DNA of 64,000 nucleotides from Gammaproteobacteria bacterium (GTDB lineage Bacteria; Pseudomonadota; Gammaproteobacteria; Pseudomonadales; Ketobacteraceae), in contig JABLXQ010000014.1 of the NCBI GenBank assembly GCA_013178375.1, positions 1 to 64,000 of the forward strand, given 5' to 3'. Made by a program: the position numbers and the translations under genes. The notes below the pieces were generated by a model. That model saw only the letters and a list, made by a program, of their open reading frames with translations, was not told the origin of the DNA and searched no databases. Of the stretch, positions 36,470 through 45,681 are shown piece by piece; the stretch's first letter is position 1, and each line of letters starts with the position of its first letter.

Positions 36470-37819
36470 TCAGGTTATCGCGAATTCGTCGCGATTCGTG
36501 CTGGCCTGCAGTTCAGTTTTTTTCAGTTCTGTGCGGATCAGATCCTTGAGCCGGTTTTCGCTGGCCGGTCCCTGCTCGATAAAGGCATCCAGCATTTTTT
36601 TCACGCGCACCAGATGCCACTCAATCTCATCCAGCATCAGCGACACGTCATCGATCTCGCGATAGGCAAATGCCAGTCGATCCTTGCGCACCTGCTGCAG
36701 CCAGCGCAGATATCCCGCATCCAGAATGCCAGATCCGCGCACAATGCGCATGACCTGGATCAGCACGGTTTTCGCACTGGCAAGAAGTTTGTGATTGACG
36801 CCTTCCTTGAACAGACCCACCACCTGTTCCATGCTGTTGAGCAGCAGGCTCAGGCGATCATTGTCGCGCGTCAGCTTGTCTATCTGCGCATCCAGGGATT
36901 CATTGGTGGTGAACGGAGATTCATCCAGTTCGGCATTGCGCAAAATCAGGATCAACGCCTTGTAGGTATCATAAAAATGACTTTCGCTGTTGACCTGCAA
37001 CAGCGGCATCAGGTCACGCAGATTGCGACCGTTCGGCAGCAGACGCTTGATGAACACGGCGATGACGCTGTCGGACAAGGCTATGACCTGACCCTCAACG
37101 CAGAGATGGTGGGCGAATTTTCCAACTGGATAACCCGAGCCATCGCAGCGTTCATGATGCTCGCTTACTGCCAGCGCAACCCGCTGGTCCATACCGGAAA
37201 CGCGTTCCAGCACTTTCTGCGCAATGATGGTGTGGGCCTGGATCTGGCGCCATTCGGCAGGTGTCAGTGTTTCTTGCTTGTTCACCACCAGCGGATCGAT
37301 GTGCATCATGCCGATGTCGTGCGCCAGTGCTGCCAGAAAGCAGATCTCGACTTGTTGCGCCGTCAATTTCATGTTCTGTGCAATCACCACCGACAACCAG
37401 GCAATACCCAGCGATTGCCGGTAAAGCTGGTTCATCTGTTCCTTGAGCACGGTCAGTTTCTGTTTCAGGATCGCGAATTTTGCATATGAAGAACACAGCT
37501 GCTTGATGGTACCGTCGATCTCGATCTGCTGGTGCACCAGCTTGATCTGCGGATAGCGCTCCAGTATCTCCATCAGGTCGCGGTAAAGGTCTGCAGCATT
37601 CAGGCTGTTGTTGATGTCGACACTGGCTTCGATGGGCTTGATCAGCTTGAAGCGAATGATCTTGTCTGCCATTCGCTCGTTGATAGGGGATCCCTTTTTG
37701 ATTAGCAGGATACCCTGATCGTTGTAAATGTCTTCGGAGGCGACAATTTCCCTTTTTTCACCAAGTTGGGTCAATCTTTGCGCGTACGCGGTGTCGTGCA
37801 AGGGATCGAAGTCGGCCAT
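36470..37819 (-). CDS. HD-GYP domain cyclic-di-GMP phosphodiesterase
   Basis: Protein of 449 residues. The central domain is HD-GYP: LAHDIGMMHID near residue 166, and HHERCDGSGYP near residue 221, so the metal ligands and the GYP signature are intact and cyclic-di-GMP hydrolysis is likely. The N-terminal 110 residues (region with IYNDQGILLIKKG) form a small beta-rich sensor-like domain; the C-terminal 170 residues are coiled helix. No membrane segment or receiver. Single-gene unit facing the amidase gene. It may be controlled by the AT-rich repeats just upstream. Confidence 0.92.
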   Translation of the reverse strand: MADFDPLHDTAYAQRLTQLGEKREIVASEDIYNDQGILLIKKGSPINERMADKIIRFKLIKPIEASVDINNSLNAADLYRDLMEILERYPQIKLVHQQIEIDGTIKQLCSSYAKFAILKQKLTVLKEQMNQLYRQSLGIAWLSVVIAQNMKLTAQQVEICFLAALAHDIGMMHIDPLVVNKQETLTPAEWRQIQAHTIIAQKVLERVSGMDQRVALAVSEHHERCDGSGYPVGKFAHHLCVEGQVIALSDSVIAVFIKRLLPNGRNLRDLMPLLQVNSESHFYDTYKALILILRNAELDESPFTTNESLDAQIDKLTRDNDRLSLLLNSMEQVVGLFKEGVNHKLLASAKTVLIQVMRIVRGSGILDAGYLRWLQQVRKDRLAFAYREIDDVSLMLDEIEWHLVRVKKMLDAFIEQGPASENRLKDLIRTELKKTELQASTNRDEFAIT

Positions 37820-37847
37820 GTCCTGCTACTGCAAAATTGAGAAGTGG

Positions 37848-37873
37848 ATTAAATTTAAATTGCATTAAATTTA
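37848..37873. repeat. Paired AT-rich direct repeats upstream of HD-GYP gene
   Basis: ATTAAATTTA occurs twice (37848-37857, 37864-37873), 16 bp apart start to start; each contains the palindrome TAAATTTA. They lie 29-54 bp before the HD-GYP start, in promoter position. They could be a paired regulator site or just promoter A/T tracts. The remainder of 37820-38041 shows no gene. Confidence 0.4.
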
Positions 37874-38041
37874 GTCAGAGATCGGCCGATAAGCAATGCA
37901 AAAAGCACCATTTTTGTCGGATTGGCGGTCATCCAAAGTCAAAATGCCGGCGCCATCTGCAACAGCAAGTTAGCTTCACAATCCTGTCAATTGCGCGGGA
38001 AAGTATAGGTTGTTGACACTGTCCGCCGGGCAAGCTGCCTG

Positions 38042-38617
38042 TCAGCGCTCGTTGATGATGCGTGCCAGTGACAACAAGTCGGAGTTGATCAGCAGGCCGC
38101 TTTCCATGGCTTTGGAAAGATTGATCTCGAATTGCTGCTGGTCGCGGGTACGCAGTATGTTCACCACGCCGCCTTTTCTCGCGAAATCCTGCGTGTTACC
38201 GATGCTGAGTACGAACAGGTGGTTGAAATTGCTGAAAAAGGATTCCAGTTCACCGACTTGGTCGATGCCAACAAACAGTATGTGGCAACCACTTTTGATT
38301 TTGTTGTAATCGGTGGTACGTATTACCTGCAGGAACCGGCTCCGTATCTGGGCTCCGTTGACCACGTCCAGAAATTCCCCGAATGGCACAGCGCCGTAAA
38401 GACACATCTTCAGCGGACTGCCGGGATTTTCAAACGCGTTGTCCGGCCACTCCACGAAATTGGCAAAATTGTAAAGAAACAAGGCCTTGACCTGATATTC
38501 CTTTACCAGCTCCAGATCGGTATCTGCACGCACAGAGGATGTGGCCAGCAACAGCAGGACCATGCCCAGCGCGGGCAGGATCTTTCGTACTCTGTGTCTT
38601 GCGCTCAACCCTGCCAT
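38042..38617 (-). CDS. YfiR-family periplasmic repressor
   Basis: Protein of 191 residues with a signal peptide (LGMVLLLLATSSVRA, cleavage before DTDLE) and the YfiR/DUF4154 core: VKALFLYNFANFVEWP, then LKMCLYG, then CHILFVG and the final NILRTRDQQQFEINLSKAMESG (in parts). YfiR is known in Pseudomonas aeruginosa to bind the periplasmic sensor of the diguanylate cyclase YfiN and hold it inactive. Here the start is ATG 38617, with AGGTAGG upstream, 8 bp after the TpsB stop, so it is co-transcribed with the transporter. A YfiN-like cyclase lies 174 bp upstream of TpsB on the other strand. Confidence 0.9.
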   Translation of the reverse strand: MAGLSARHRVRKILPALGMVLLLLATSSVRADTDLELVKEYQVKALFLYNFANFVEWPDNAFENPGSPLKMCLYGAVPFGEFLDVVNGAQIRSRFLQVIRTTDYNKIKSGCHILFVGIDQVGELESFFSNFNHLFVLSIGNTQDFARKGGVVNILRTRDQQQFEINLSKAMESGLLINSDLLSLARIINER

Positions 38618-38625
38618 CAACCTAC

Positions 38626-40344
38626 CTAAAAACTGAAACTGATATAACCGAAAACAACCGGATCAAATTCCTCCTGACCGGATTCAAGCTTTTCCTGCAA
38701 CGGAATTCCTGCGGTCAGGCGCGCACTCAGCGAAGCTCCGTAATAGGCATCCACTCCCACGCCAGCGGCAGTAAAGCTGGCTGTCACACCAAAATCGGTG
38801 TTCTGTTCACCCTCAGCATAGTCGGCAAACAGGAACGGGACGAGCGTCGCTCCCACCGTTGGTTCAAAGGACATCAGCGACTGCTCCAGGCTCAGTTGCC
38901 ACGCGAAATCCGCGCTGAACAGCGCCGGTTCGTAGCCGCGTACGCCGTTGGCGCCAGTCAGCACCGTACGCTCGGCCGCGGGAATCACCTGGGGCGTGTA
39001 AAGCAGGTCCAGGCTGACAGAGCTGACGTACTGCCGCGGCGTTGCCGGTTGCCAGCGATACTGGAATTCATAATTGGCTTTCAGCATATAGAATTCGCTG
39101 TCCAGCAGCGGATTGCTGGTATCTTCAACCAGTCCCAGTATTGGCGTGAGCACCAGGGCTTGCCGGGTCCGGTTGTCTGGCGCCAGGACTGCTGCCTGAA
39201 AAGCGGATTGCAAAACGAAATAGTCTACGGTTTCACCCAGAATCTCATCGAACAGATCGCTGGTGACGCTGGATTGCTTCAACGCAACGCTGGAATTGAG
39301 ATCGGCACGGGCATTTTTGGCATACAGCAGATTGTAATTAAGCAATGCGCTAATGGCTTCCAGGTGTCCATTCAGGCCAAATTCCGCCAGAGGGCCGGCA
39401 ATTTCAAACTGGTTGGACAGCAGGCTGAATCCGGTCTGCAGTTCGGCATCCAGCGGAATTCGATAGGCCAGGCTGCCATAAAAATTTCCCGTTTCGTTGG
39501 TCGCCAGCACGAGTGCCTGCAGAGTGTCGGCGCGATCGGAAATGTTGTTGCGCTGGTACTGATAGATCACCCTGGCCACGCCGGTGTCCTGTACGCCCCA
39601 GTTATCGAGCCGCAATGATTGCACGTTGGCGGTCTCACTCAGTACGCTCAGATTGAGACGGGATTGGCCCTGAAAAACGCCGACGGAAAAAAATCCGAAC
39701 ACCCGCAGGCCCGGCATGCTGTTGGCTTCGAGCATGGCCGCCTGGATCGCCGGTTCGTAGATGACCTGTCCCAGCAGGTGCTGGAACGGTTGCTTGATGC
39801 GTTCAGCACTGTACAGATCGTTGCGGGCCACATTGATTTCCGCCAACCGTCCTGCCAATACGTTAAGCACCAGCGTGTTGTTTTTGATTTCCTGCGGAAT
39901 AACAAATACTTGATTAAAGGTCAGGCCTTTTTCATGATAGGCAATGGTCAACTCGTCGGCCATGCGGTGCATGTCGGCGATGGCCATCCAGGACGATCCA
40001 CGCTGGAAGGATTGTCTGAGCCGCTGGTTCAGAAATTTCTGTGTGATGCCGTACTGGGGGTAAAGGGCATCACCCCGCAGTTCCACCCGCCGTATTTCAA
40101 TTTTTCCATTTACAATCAAGTCTTTTTTGCCATCCGGTTGTGGCAATGAGGGGATGGCTGTGGCAGATTTACCGGACGTGGGCAACACAATGTTGACGCT
40201 GGCGTCAGACCCGGTCTCCGCCAGCAGGTTATCAGCAGCAAAAAAGGCTGCGATCATCAGAATCAGGCTTTGCAGGAACAACGTTCGCAACGGGGAATAT
40301 CCAGGCGCATGCAACCGGTCGATCGGTCGTGAATTTATCGCCAT
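38626..40344 (-). CDS. TpsB outer-membrane transporter (ShlB/FhaC type)
   Basis: Protein of 572 residues, the translocator half of a two-partner secretion system. Long signal-peptide region (LFLQSLILMIAAFFAADNLLAE), POTRA region (about 70-240; IRRVELRGD and LAGRLAEI) and beta-barrel (about 250-572) ending in FGYISFSF. The conserved extracellular-loop motif VRGY is seen in NGVRGYEPALF. It should secrete the TpsA-like protein encoded at 41733-42842. The two Tps genes are separated by the oppositely oriented diguanylate cyclase gene. YfiR follows 8 bp later. Confidence 0.92.
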   Translation of the reverse strand: MAINSRPIDRLHAPGYSPLRTLFLQSLILMIAAFFAADNLLAETGSDASVNIVLPTSGKSATAIPSLPQPDGKKDLIVNGKIEIRRVELRGDALYPQYGITQKFLNQRLRQSFQRGSSWMAIADMHRMADELTIAYHEKGLTFNQVFVIPQEIKNNTLVLNVLAGRLAEINVARNDLYSAERIKQPFQHLLGQVIYEPAIQAAMLEANSMPGLRVFGFFSVGVFQGQSRLNLSVLSETANVQSLRLDNWGVQDTGVARVIYQYQRNNISDRADTLQALVLATNETGNFYGSLAYRIPLDAELQTGFSLLSNQFEIAGPLAEFGLNGHLEAISALLNYNLLYAKNARADLNSSVALKQSSVTSDLFDEILGETVDYFVLQSAFQAAVLAPDNRTRQALVLTPILGLVEDTSNPLLDSEFYMLKANYEFQYRWQPATPRQYVSSVSLDLLYTPQVIPAAERTVLTGANGVRGYEPALFSADFAWQLSLEQSLMSFEPTVGATLVPFLFADYAEGEQNTDFGVTASFTAAGVGVDAYYGASLSARLTAGIPLQEKLESGQEEFDPVVFGYISFSF

Positions 40345-40367
40345 TCACTTGCCAAATCGAAGCAACG

Positions 40368-40385
40368 ATACTTTCATTTAAGTAT
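40368..40385. repeat. Inverted repeat in tpsB-cyclase divergent promoter
   Basis: ATACTT-TCATTT-AAGTAT: perfect 6-bp arms with a 6-nt spacer in the 174 bp between the divergent TpsB and cyclase genes; another AAGTAT copy lies at 40392-40398. A regulator controlling both directions could bind here. No known factor is recognised. Confidence 0.4.
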
Positions 40386-40518
40386 GGTCGTAAGTATATA
40401 TGCTGTTTGAAAAAATGTTGGGAAATTCAGGCGCTGGCCACATTGCTGGACAAACCCCGGCAGCCATGGTTCGGGGCGTGCGTTCAGATCGCATGCGTTC
40501 AGGGCGATAAATCACGAC

Positions 40519-41730
40519 ATGCTGAAGTTTCGCAAGCTTAAAATAAAAACCAAATTGATCCTGGTGGTGCTGCTTACCAGCACGATAGGCCTCGTCCTGT
40601 CGGGTGCGGGCGTTATCGCGTACGACCGCGTCAAGCAGAAAGAAATACTCGCCGAAGAGCTGTCGATTCTTGCGCGTGTCATTGCCGAGCGCAGCGCGGC
40701 GGCCCTGAGTTTTCGCGATAAGCCGCGGGCGCAGGACAATCTGGCATCGCTGCTGGTGCGTGATTCCATCCAGGTTGCCTGCATGTACGATTCCAGCGGG
40801 GCTGTTTTTGCCGAAGCGAGGCGTCAGGACCAGAGCCGTTTTACCTGCCCGGGGAAGCCGCAGGAAAACGGTGAATATTTCTCGCAAAGTTCTCTTGAGG
40901 TCTATCAGGCGATACGTCTGAACGGTTTGCCGATCGGCAGCGTCCTGGTGTTGACGGATCTCAAGGATCTGGATTACCGCCTTCGCCGGCAGATGCTGGC
41001 CAGTCTTGGCGTGCTGGCGTTATCGTTGTTGATTGCGTTTCTGATGACGCGACGTTTGCAGCGCGCCATCTATGGTCCCATCGTGCAACTTGGCAATGCC
41101 GCCAAGAAAATCACCGAGCACAACAATTTCTCCATCCGCGCCCACAAGCTGAACGACGATGAAATCGGCGATGCCATCGATGCCTTCAACGCCATGCTGG
41201 GAAAGATCGAACAGGACAAGGAAGAGCTTACGCGGCTGGCTTACTATGACCCGCTCACCCGGCTCGCCAATCGTCGCATGTTCAGCGAGCGGCTGGTGTT
41301 TGCGCTGGAAAATGCGCGACGCAGTGGTGAACAGATGGGCCTGATCTTTCTTGATCTCGACAAGTTCAAGAATATCAATGACGAGCTTGGTCACGATATT
41401 GGTGATTTGTTGCTGAAAGCGACGGCCAAGCGGCTGGAAACGGCCATTCCGGAAACCGCGACCGCATTCCGTTTGGGTGGCGATGAATTCACTGTGCTGC
41501 AGGTAGGCGCGACGGAAAAGTCGATGACAGAGACCGCCGAAAGAATATTGCAGGCGTTCGGTGAGCCCCTGATTCTGGCCGGGAGACAGTTGTCAATTTC
41601 GTCCAGTATCGGCATTGCCATTTCCGATGGCCATGACAATGTCAGTTCAATCATGAAGAGCGCGGATGTCGCGCTTTACCGCGCCAAGGATGCCGGCCGC
41701 AGCAACTACAAATTCTTTCACCAGGCCTGA
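40519..41730 (+). CDS. YfiN-like membrane diguanylate cyclase
   Basis: Protein of 403 residues. Membrane helix (10-32), periplasmic sensor (about 33-150, CHASE8-like with the region LARVIAERSAAALSF), second helix (about 153-175), HAMP (176-230) and GGDEF domain with intact LGGDEF near residue 320. The inhibitory RxxD site is absent at the expected position, so product inhibition is unlikely. This is the YfiN/TpbB layout; in Pseudomonas YfiN is held inactive by YfiR. The yfiR-like gene is nearby on the other strand. It ends 2 bp before the tpsA stop, convergently. Confidence 0.92.
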   Translation: MLKFRKLKIKTKLILVVLLTSTIGLVLSGAGVIAYDRVKQKEILAEELSILARVIAERSAAALSFRDKPRAQDNLASLLVRDSIQVACMYDSSGAVFAEARRQDQSRFTCPGKPQENGEYFSQSSLEVYQAIRLNGLPIGSVLVLTDLKDLDYRLRRQMLASLGVLALSLLIAFLMTRRLQRAIYGPIVQLGNAAKKITEHNNFSIRAHKLNDDEIGDAIDAFNAMLGKIEQDKEELTRLAYYDPLTRLANRRMFSERLVFALENARRSGEQMGLIFLDLDKFKNINDELGHDIGDLLLKATAKRLETAIPETATAFRLGGDEFTVLQVGATEKSMTETAERILQAFGEPLILAGRQLSISSSIGIAISDGHDNVSSIMKSADVALYRAKDAGRSNYKFFHQA

Positions 41731-41732
41731 GG

Positions 41733-42842
41733 TCAGTCCGGCAGGCTTCCTCCGATCAGCAGCCGTCCCAGATAGCGTTTGATTGCATTCTGCTTCTTGC
41801 AATCGCTGCTGTCGTTCTCATCCTCATTGCAGCTGGAGATCAGATCGTCAACGTTGGATGCCGGCTTGCGCGGCACATCACCTGCAAGGCCGTTTGAGCT
41901 GTCATCCGTATCTTTCACGAAGGAATCGGAAATGATGTCCACCGCGTCGCTCTGATCGTCCGGCTCGATAGGGGCGGGTTCCAGTACGATAGACTGGTCG
42001 ATGTTGCCATAGCCAATGCCCACTGCGTTCACCAGGCCTGTGTTGTTGACTGCCTGCACATTCAGCGAACTCTGGTACCGGATATTGATGGCTATATTGC
42101 CTTGCACCGCGCGGATTTCACCGCTGTTGTTCAGCAATGCACCGCTGGGAGCCAGGGTCTGGCCAAGCCCCTGGCTCAGTTGCACGCCGAGCATGCCGGA
42201 AGCATCGGTCACCACAACCGGTCCATCGGCAATGGCGAGATTGATGTTGCCGTTGTTGGCGGTGAGCGTGCCGGAATTATCGATGTACTGGCCAATCAAT
42301 GTGATGCCATTGCGGGTGCTGGTGGTCACGGCACCCTGATTGACGATGCCGCCGGCAGAGGGATCTGATTCGGTCAACGTCATCTGGTTGTCGGCTTGCA
42401 GGCGCGAGAATTCTTCGTCGCTGATCGACAGATCCGACACCAAAAGACCACCGACATTGATGGCAGCCGACGGCCCGATCAGCACGCCTGCAGAGTTGAA
42501 CAGGAACACCTGACCGTTGGCCTGCAGACTGCCGAACAATTCACTGGGAATGCCGGAAAAATCGCGGTTCAGCGCCACCGAGGATGTGCCGGGCTGAACG
42601 AATATCACCTGTTCGCCGGACTGGATGTTAAAAGAGTCCCAGTTGATGGCCATATGCTCGCTGTTTTGCTGCACTGACGTCACGGTGCCCGACGTGATAA
42701 CACCTTCGCCGCTTACGACCTCTCCGCCACTGGGTTGCGCCAGACCGGCAGACGGGAATAGGACTACCACACTGCAATTCACTGCCAGGAAGCAGCCCGG
42801 CAGAGCGCCCAAAACTGTCGAAACCGCCTGTCTTTTTATCAC
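41733..42842 (-). CDS. Short TpsA-like filamentous-haemagglutinin-type adhesin
   Basis: Protein of 369 residues from the GTG at 42842 (GGAG 8 nt upstream; a GTG at 42878 is possible but lacks such a site). Signal peptide up to PSAGLAQ, then the TPS secretion domain with GSLQANGQVFLFNSAGVLIG and INVGGLLVS, a filament-forming helix region and an acidic linker. The TPS motif reads NSAG, not NPNG. Length is far below typical TpsA adhesins (over 1000). Two cysteines 32 and 22 residues from the C-terminus (CNEDENDSSDC) resemble the cysteine hook that anchors HMW1 or CdrA-type proteins in TpsB. Probably secreted by the TpsB at 38626. Confidence 0.88.
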   Translation of the reverse strand: MIKRQAVSTVLGALPGCFLAVNCSVVVLFPSAGLAQPSGGEVVSGEGVITSGTVTSVQQNSEHMAINWDSFNIQSGEQVIFVQPGTSSVALNRDFSGIPSELFGSLQANGQVFLFNSAGVLIGPSAAINVGGLLVSDLSISDEEFSRLQADNQMTLTESDPSAGGIVNQGAVTTSTRNGITLIGQYIDNSGTLTANNGNINLAIADGPVVVTDASGMLGVQLSQGLGQTLAPSGALLNNSGEIRAVQGNIAINIRYQSSLNVQAVNNTGLVNAVGIGYGNIDQSIVLEPAPIEPDDQSDAVDIISDSFVKDTDDSSNGLAGDVPRKPASNVDDLISSCNEDENDSSDCKKQNAIKRYLGRLLIGGSLPD

Positions 42843-42944
42843 TGGGTCTGCTCCGCGCCGCGTACTGTCAGCCGTCACCTGATAACAACTGGTACTAGAA
42901 GCTTAGCACCGGCCCGGCCAGACCGTCGGGCTATCCCAATCGCC

Positions 42945-43526
42945 TCAGAACCAGATCAGCATACCCACGAAGCCGCCTTCCTCCAGGTTGAAATCCCGGG
43001 ACTGCTCGTCTTCCAGCATTATCCGGCGATAACCCAGATACAGCCACGCCTGCTCGATCACGCGATACTGCACGCGGGCGGAAACGTCGGCAAAATTCTC
43101 GATGTCATCAAAAGACAGCACGTCCGGCGCGTAATAAAGGTCACCACGCAGGCCGAGGTTGGGTACAGACGGAATATCCCAGTTCAGGAATCCGCCCAGC
43201 GCCAGACCCTTACCTTCTGTGCTGTCTTCGTCTGCATCGAGGAAATAGAAACGAGTGCCCAGACCCGCCAGCAAACCGGTTTCCTTGTTGACGCTATCCG
43301 CCACGAACAGGCTGGCGTAATAGGCGTCGCCGTTATCCTTGTGATGCAGGAAGCCGCCACCCAGGTTGAGTTCCGATTTGGGCAACTGGCCACTGTAATC
43401 AAGGGCCACTGCATCGTTGTTGATTCCCAGGTCCAGTGTGTGAGCCTGGCTGGCGCCTGCGAGGGCCAGAACAGTCAGGCCAAACAGAGAGGACAAAATT
43501 TTAGGGGAGCGGGTCTTGAAAGGCAT
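42945..43526 (-). CDS. YfaZ-family outer-membrane protein
   Basis: Protein of 193 residues; signal peptide (LSSLFGLTVLALAGASQA, cleavage before HTLDLG) and short barrel ending in GMLIWF. The pattern GGGFLHHKDNGDAYYASLFV and GLGTRFYFLDAD matches YfaZ-type proteins, whose function is unknown. The start at 43526 has AGGA 10 nt upstream; the longer frame to 43598 adds 24 residues before the signal peptide and is unlikely. Monocistronic, 102 bp upstream of the tpsA start on the same strand. May be unrelated to it. Confidence 0.8.
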   Translation of the reverse strand: MPFKTRSPKILSSLFGLTVLALAGASQAHTLDLGINNDAVALDYSGQLPKSELNLGGGFLHHKDNGDAYYASLFVADSVNKETGLLAGLGTRFYFLDADEDSTEGKGLALGGFLNWDIPSVPNLGLRGDLYYAPDVLSFDDIENFADVSARVQYRVIEQAWLYLGYRRIMLEDEQSRDFNLEEGGFVGMLIWF

Positions 43527-43886
43527 GTTCAGGGTCCTGGATGGGGGGTTGTATAAGGATGATCGCGCCATTATCAGTTGCTTTCCGTTCCTGTTCAATC
43601 TGGAATGGAAAGCAAAATCCGGCGATTTTCAAACGGTTAGACCGTGATGTCCGGCAAAGTTGCCGGGAGTGGCAGGTCCGGGAAAACGGGCGGTGGGCTG
43701 CTGCGTTTCGGACAAACCTGCCGGGATTTGCTGTAATTAGCAAAATTACCTGTTTTGAGGGCTCAACTACGCCTTGTAAGCTTATAATTTTTCACAAATA
43801 ATGATCAATATTGGATGCATGGTCTATAGTTTAGCCAGTTACCCGGTTGATATGATCAATTTGCCTGTCAGTCTGTCATAGGGAAT
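43527..43886. other. Intergenic region between yfaZ-like and SPOR genes
   Basis: About 360 bp with no supported gene; it holds promoters of two divergent genes. TATAAT occurs at 43783-43788, but no good -35 element is correctly spaced, so a promoter is not called. The part 43740-43860 is AT-rich compared with the neighbouring genes. Confidence 0.5.
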
Positions 43887-44558
43887 ATGATTCACGATTT
43901 TGCCACACTCCCAAGAACACCCAAAACGGTCCGCCCGGTTCCCGAGGCTCGCAAAACGCGCCGCCCCATCGGTCGCATACTGCTGGCAACCGTGATTGTC
44001 ATTGCGGCGCTTGCCGCAAAGCGCTGGCTTCCCGCTGAAGCGCCGGAACCGGATTTTGTGCCGGGTGCGAGAGAAGCGTCGGAGTACCAGGCTGCCATGG
44101 AAATCGAGGCAGCCGAAGCCAGCCGCGAGCAAAAGGGAAAGCCGGCAAAGGCGGCAGAAAAGCCATCCCCTATCAGTTCGGAAATCGCCGCGTTCGAGGA
44201 AAAGCTCAAGAACGCCCGCTCTGGCGAGCCGCAATTCGGCTTCTATGATTCTCTGGCGGGAAGCTCCTGGAGCGTTCCGGTGCAGCGTGGTGTCTACATT
44301 ACGGAAGAAGACCGCAAGCGGGCCGGACAGCGTTACCTGCTGCAGGCGGCGTCAGTGCGGGATCTGGCGGAAGCCCAGCGTCTGGTGCAGAAGCTGCGCT
44401 CGCTGGGCATGGAAGCCTCCTATCAGAGTGCCGACTCTGCCGGCGCGGGCTGGTACCGGGTTAACGTGGGCCCATTCGACAATGTGTCGAGAATGAACAA
44501 GGCCGAGGATACGCTGGTGTCCTTGCGCATGATGCCGCTGAAGCGCCGGATTCCCTGA
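43887..44558 (+). CDS. SPOR-domain inner-membrane protein
   Basis: Protein of 223 residues. Basic cytoplasmic N-terminus, one membrane helix (about 29-45; GRILLATVIVIAALAA), an Ala/Glu-rich periplasmic linker and a C-terminal SPOR domain (about 145-220) with YLLQAASVRDLAEAQRLVQKL and WYRVNVGPF. SPOR domains bind glycan strands of septal peptidoglycan, as in FtsN, DedD and DamX. With one helix this resembles FtsN/DedD type architecture, but the usual argS or ftsN neighbours are absent, so it is not named. It is 31 bp before rmlB and is likely co-transcribed with it. Confidence 0.88.
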   Translation: MIHDFATLPRTPKTVRPVPEARKTRRPIGRILLATVIVIAALAAKRWLPAEAPEPDFVPGAREASEYQAAMEIEAAEASREQKGKPAKAAEKPSPISSEIAAFEEKLKNARSGEPQFGFYDSLAGSSWSVPVQRGVYITEEDRKRAGQRYLLQAASVRDLAEAQRLVQKLRSLGMEASYQSADSAGAGWYRVNVGPFDNVSRMNKAEDTLVSLRMMPLKRRIP

Positions 44559-44589
44559 TCCACCGGATTCGTTTTCGAGATTTCAGTTT

Positions 44590-45681
44590 ATGAAGAATAT
44601 TCTGATCACCGGTGGCGCCGGTTTCATCGGCGCCAACTTCATTCATTACTGGCACGCGCAGCATCCGGCCGACAAGCTGGTGATACTGGATGCACTGACG
44701 TACGCCGGCAACCGCGCCAGCCTGCAGGATTTGATTGCCGCAGAGGCGATTCATTTTGTCCAGGGCGACATCCGGGATCAGGCCCTGGAGGAACGGCTGC
44801 TGCGGGAGTTCGCAATCCAGGTCATTGTCAATTTTGCCGCTGAAAGCCATGTGGATCGTTCCATTACGGGCCCCGATGCCTTCATAGAAACCAATGTGGT
44901 GGGAACGCATGCGCTGCTGAAGGCAGCCCGCCAGGTGTGGCTGGTGGAACAGGGCGGGCTGCAGGGCCACCGCTTTCATCATATATCCACTGACGAAGTA
45001 TTTGGTTCCCTGGGGCCCACCGAACCGCCTTTCACCGAGCGCACTCCCTTTCAGCCGAATTCGCCCTATGCGGCGTCGAAGGCTGCTTCCGATCACCTTG
45101 TTCGGGCTTACCACCATACCTATGGCCTGGCGGTCACTACCAGCAACTGTTCCAACAATTACGGGCCTTATCATTTTCCGGAAAAGCTCATTCCGCTCTC
45201 CATCTGCAACTTGCTGCTGGGGCAAACAGTTCCGGTCTATGGCGATGGTGGCAACGTCCGCGACTGGCTTTTTGTAGAGGATCATTGCCGGGGCATTGAG
45301 CTGGTGCTGCAGCGGGGCGAAGTGGGGGAGACCTACAACATAGGTGGCAACAACGAGCGGGATAACCTGGGTTTGGTAAGGCTGCTTTGCACCATTGTGG
45401 ATCAGGCTTTTCGGCAGGATACCAGCCTGCCCCGGCTGTTTCCCGACTGTCCGGCGGCAAAGGGGCAGATCTGTGAATCGGCGATCCGGTTCGTCTCCGA
45501 CCGCCCGGGTCACGACCGCCGTTATGCCATCGACGCCGGCAAGATAAACCAGCAACTGGGTTTTGTGCCCGCCACCCGATTCGAAGATGGACTGCAGCGC
45601 ACCGTCGACTGGTATCTGCACAACCGCCATTGGTGGCAACCGCTGCTGGATCGCAACTGTTCTTCCGCGGCCAATAATTGA
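44590..45681 (+). CDS. rmlB: dTDP-glucose 4,6-dehydratase
   Basis: Converts dTDP-glucose to dTDP-4-keto-6-deoxyglucose with bound NAD. 363 residues; cofactor motif TGGAGFIGANF, catalytic region STDEVFGSLG, active-site YAASKA, and SNNYGPYHFPEKLIP, all typical of RmlB/RfbB. It is without rmlA, rmlC or rmlD in the window, so the end product (rhamnose or another deoxysugar) cannot be stated. It precedes the exopolysaccharide genes by 156 bp on the same strand and may supply a sugar for that polymer. Glucose 1-phosphate from the pgm product would be its remote precursor. Confidence 0.95.
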   Translation: MKNILITGGAGFIGANFIHYWHAQHPADKLVILDALTYAGNRASLQDLIAAEAIHFVQGDIRDQALEERLLREFAIQVIVNFAAESHVDRSITGPDAFIETNVVGTHALLKAARQVWLVEQGGLQGHRFHHISTDEVFGSLGPTEPPFTERTPFQPNSPYAASKAASDHLVRAYHHTYGLAVTTSNCSNNYGPYHFPEKLIPLSICNLLLGQTVPVYGDGGNVRDWLFVEDHCRGIELVLQRGEVGETYNIGGNNERDNLGLVRLLCTIVDQAFRQDTSLPRLFPDCPAAKGQICESAIRFVSDRPGHDRRYAIDAGKINQQLGFVPATRFEDGLQRTVDWYLHNRHWWQPLLDRNCSSAANN

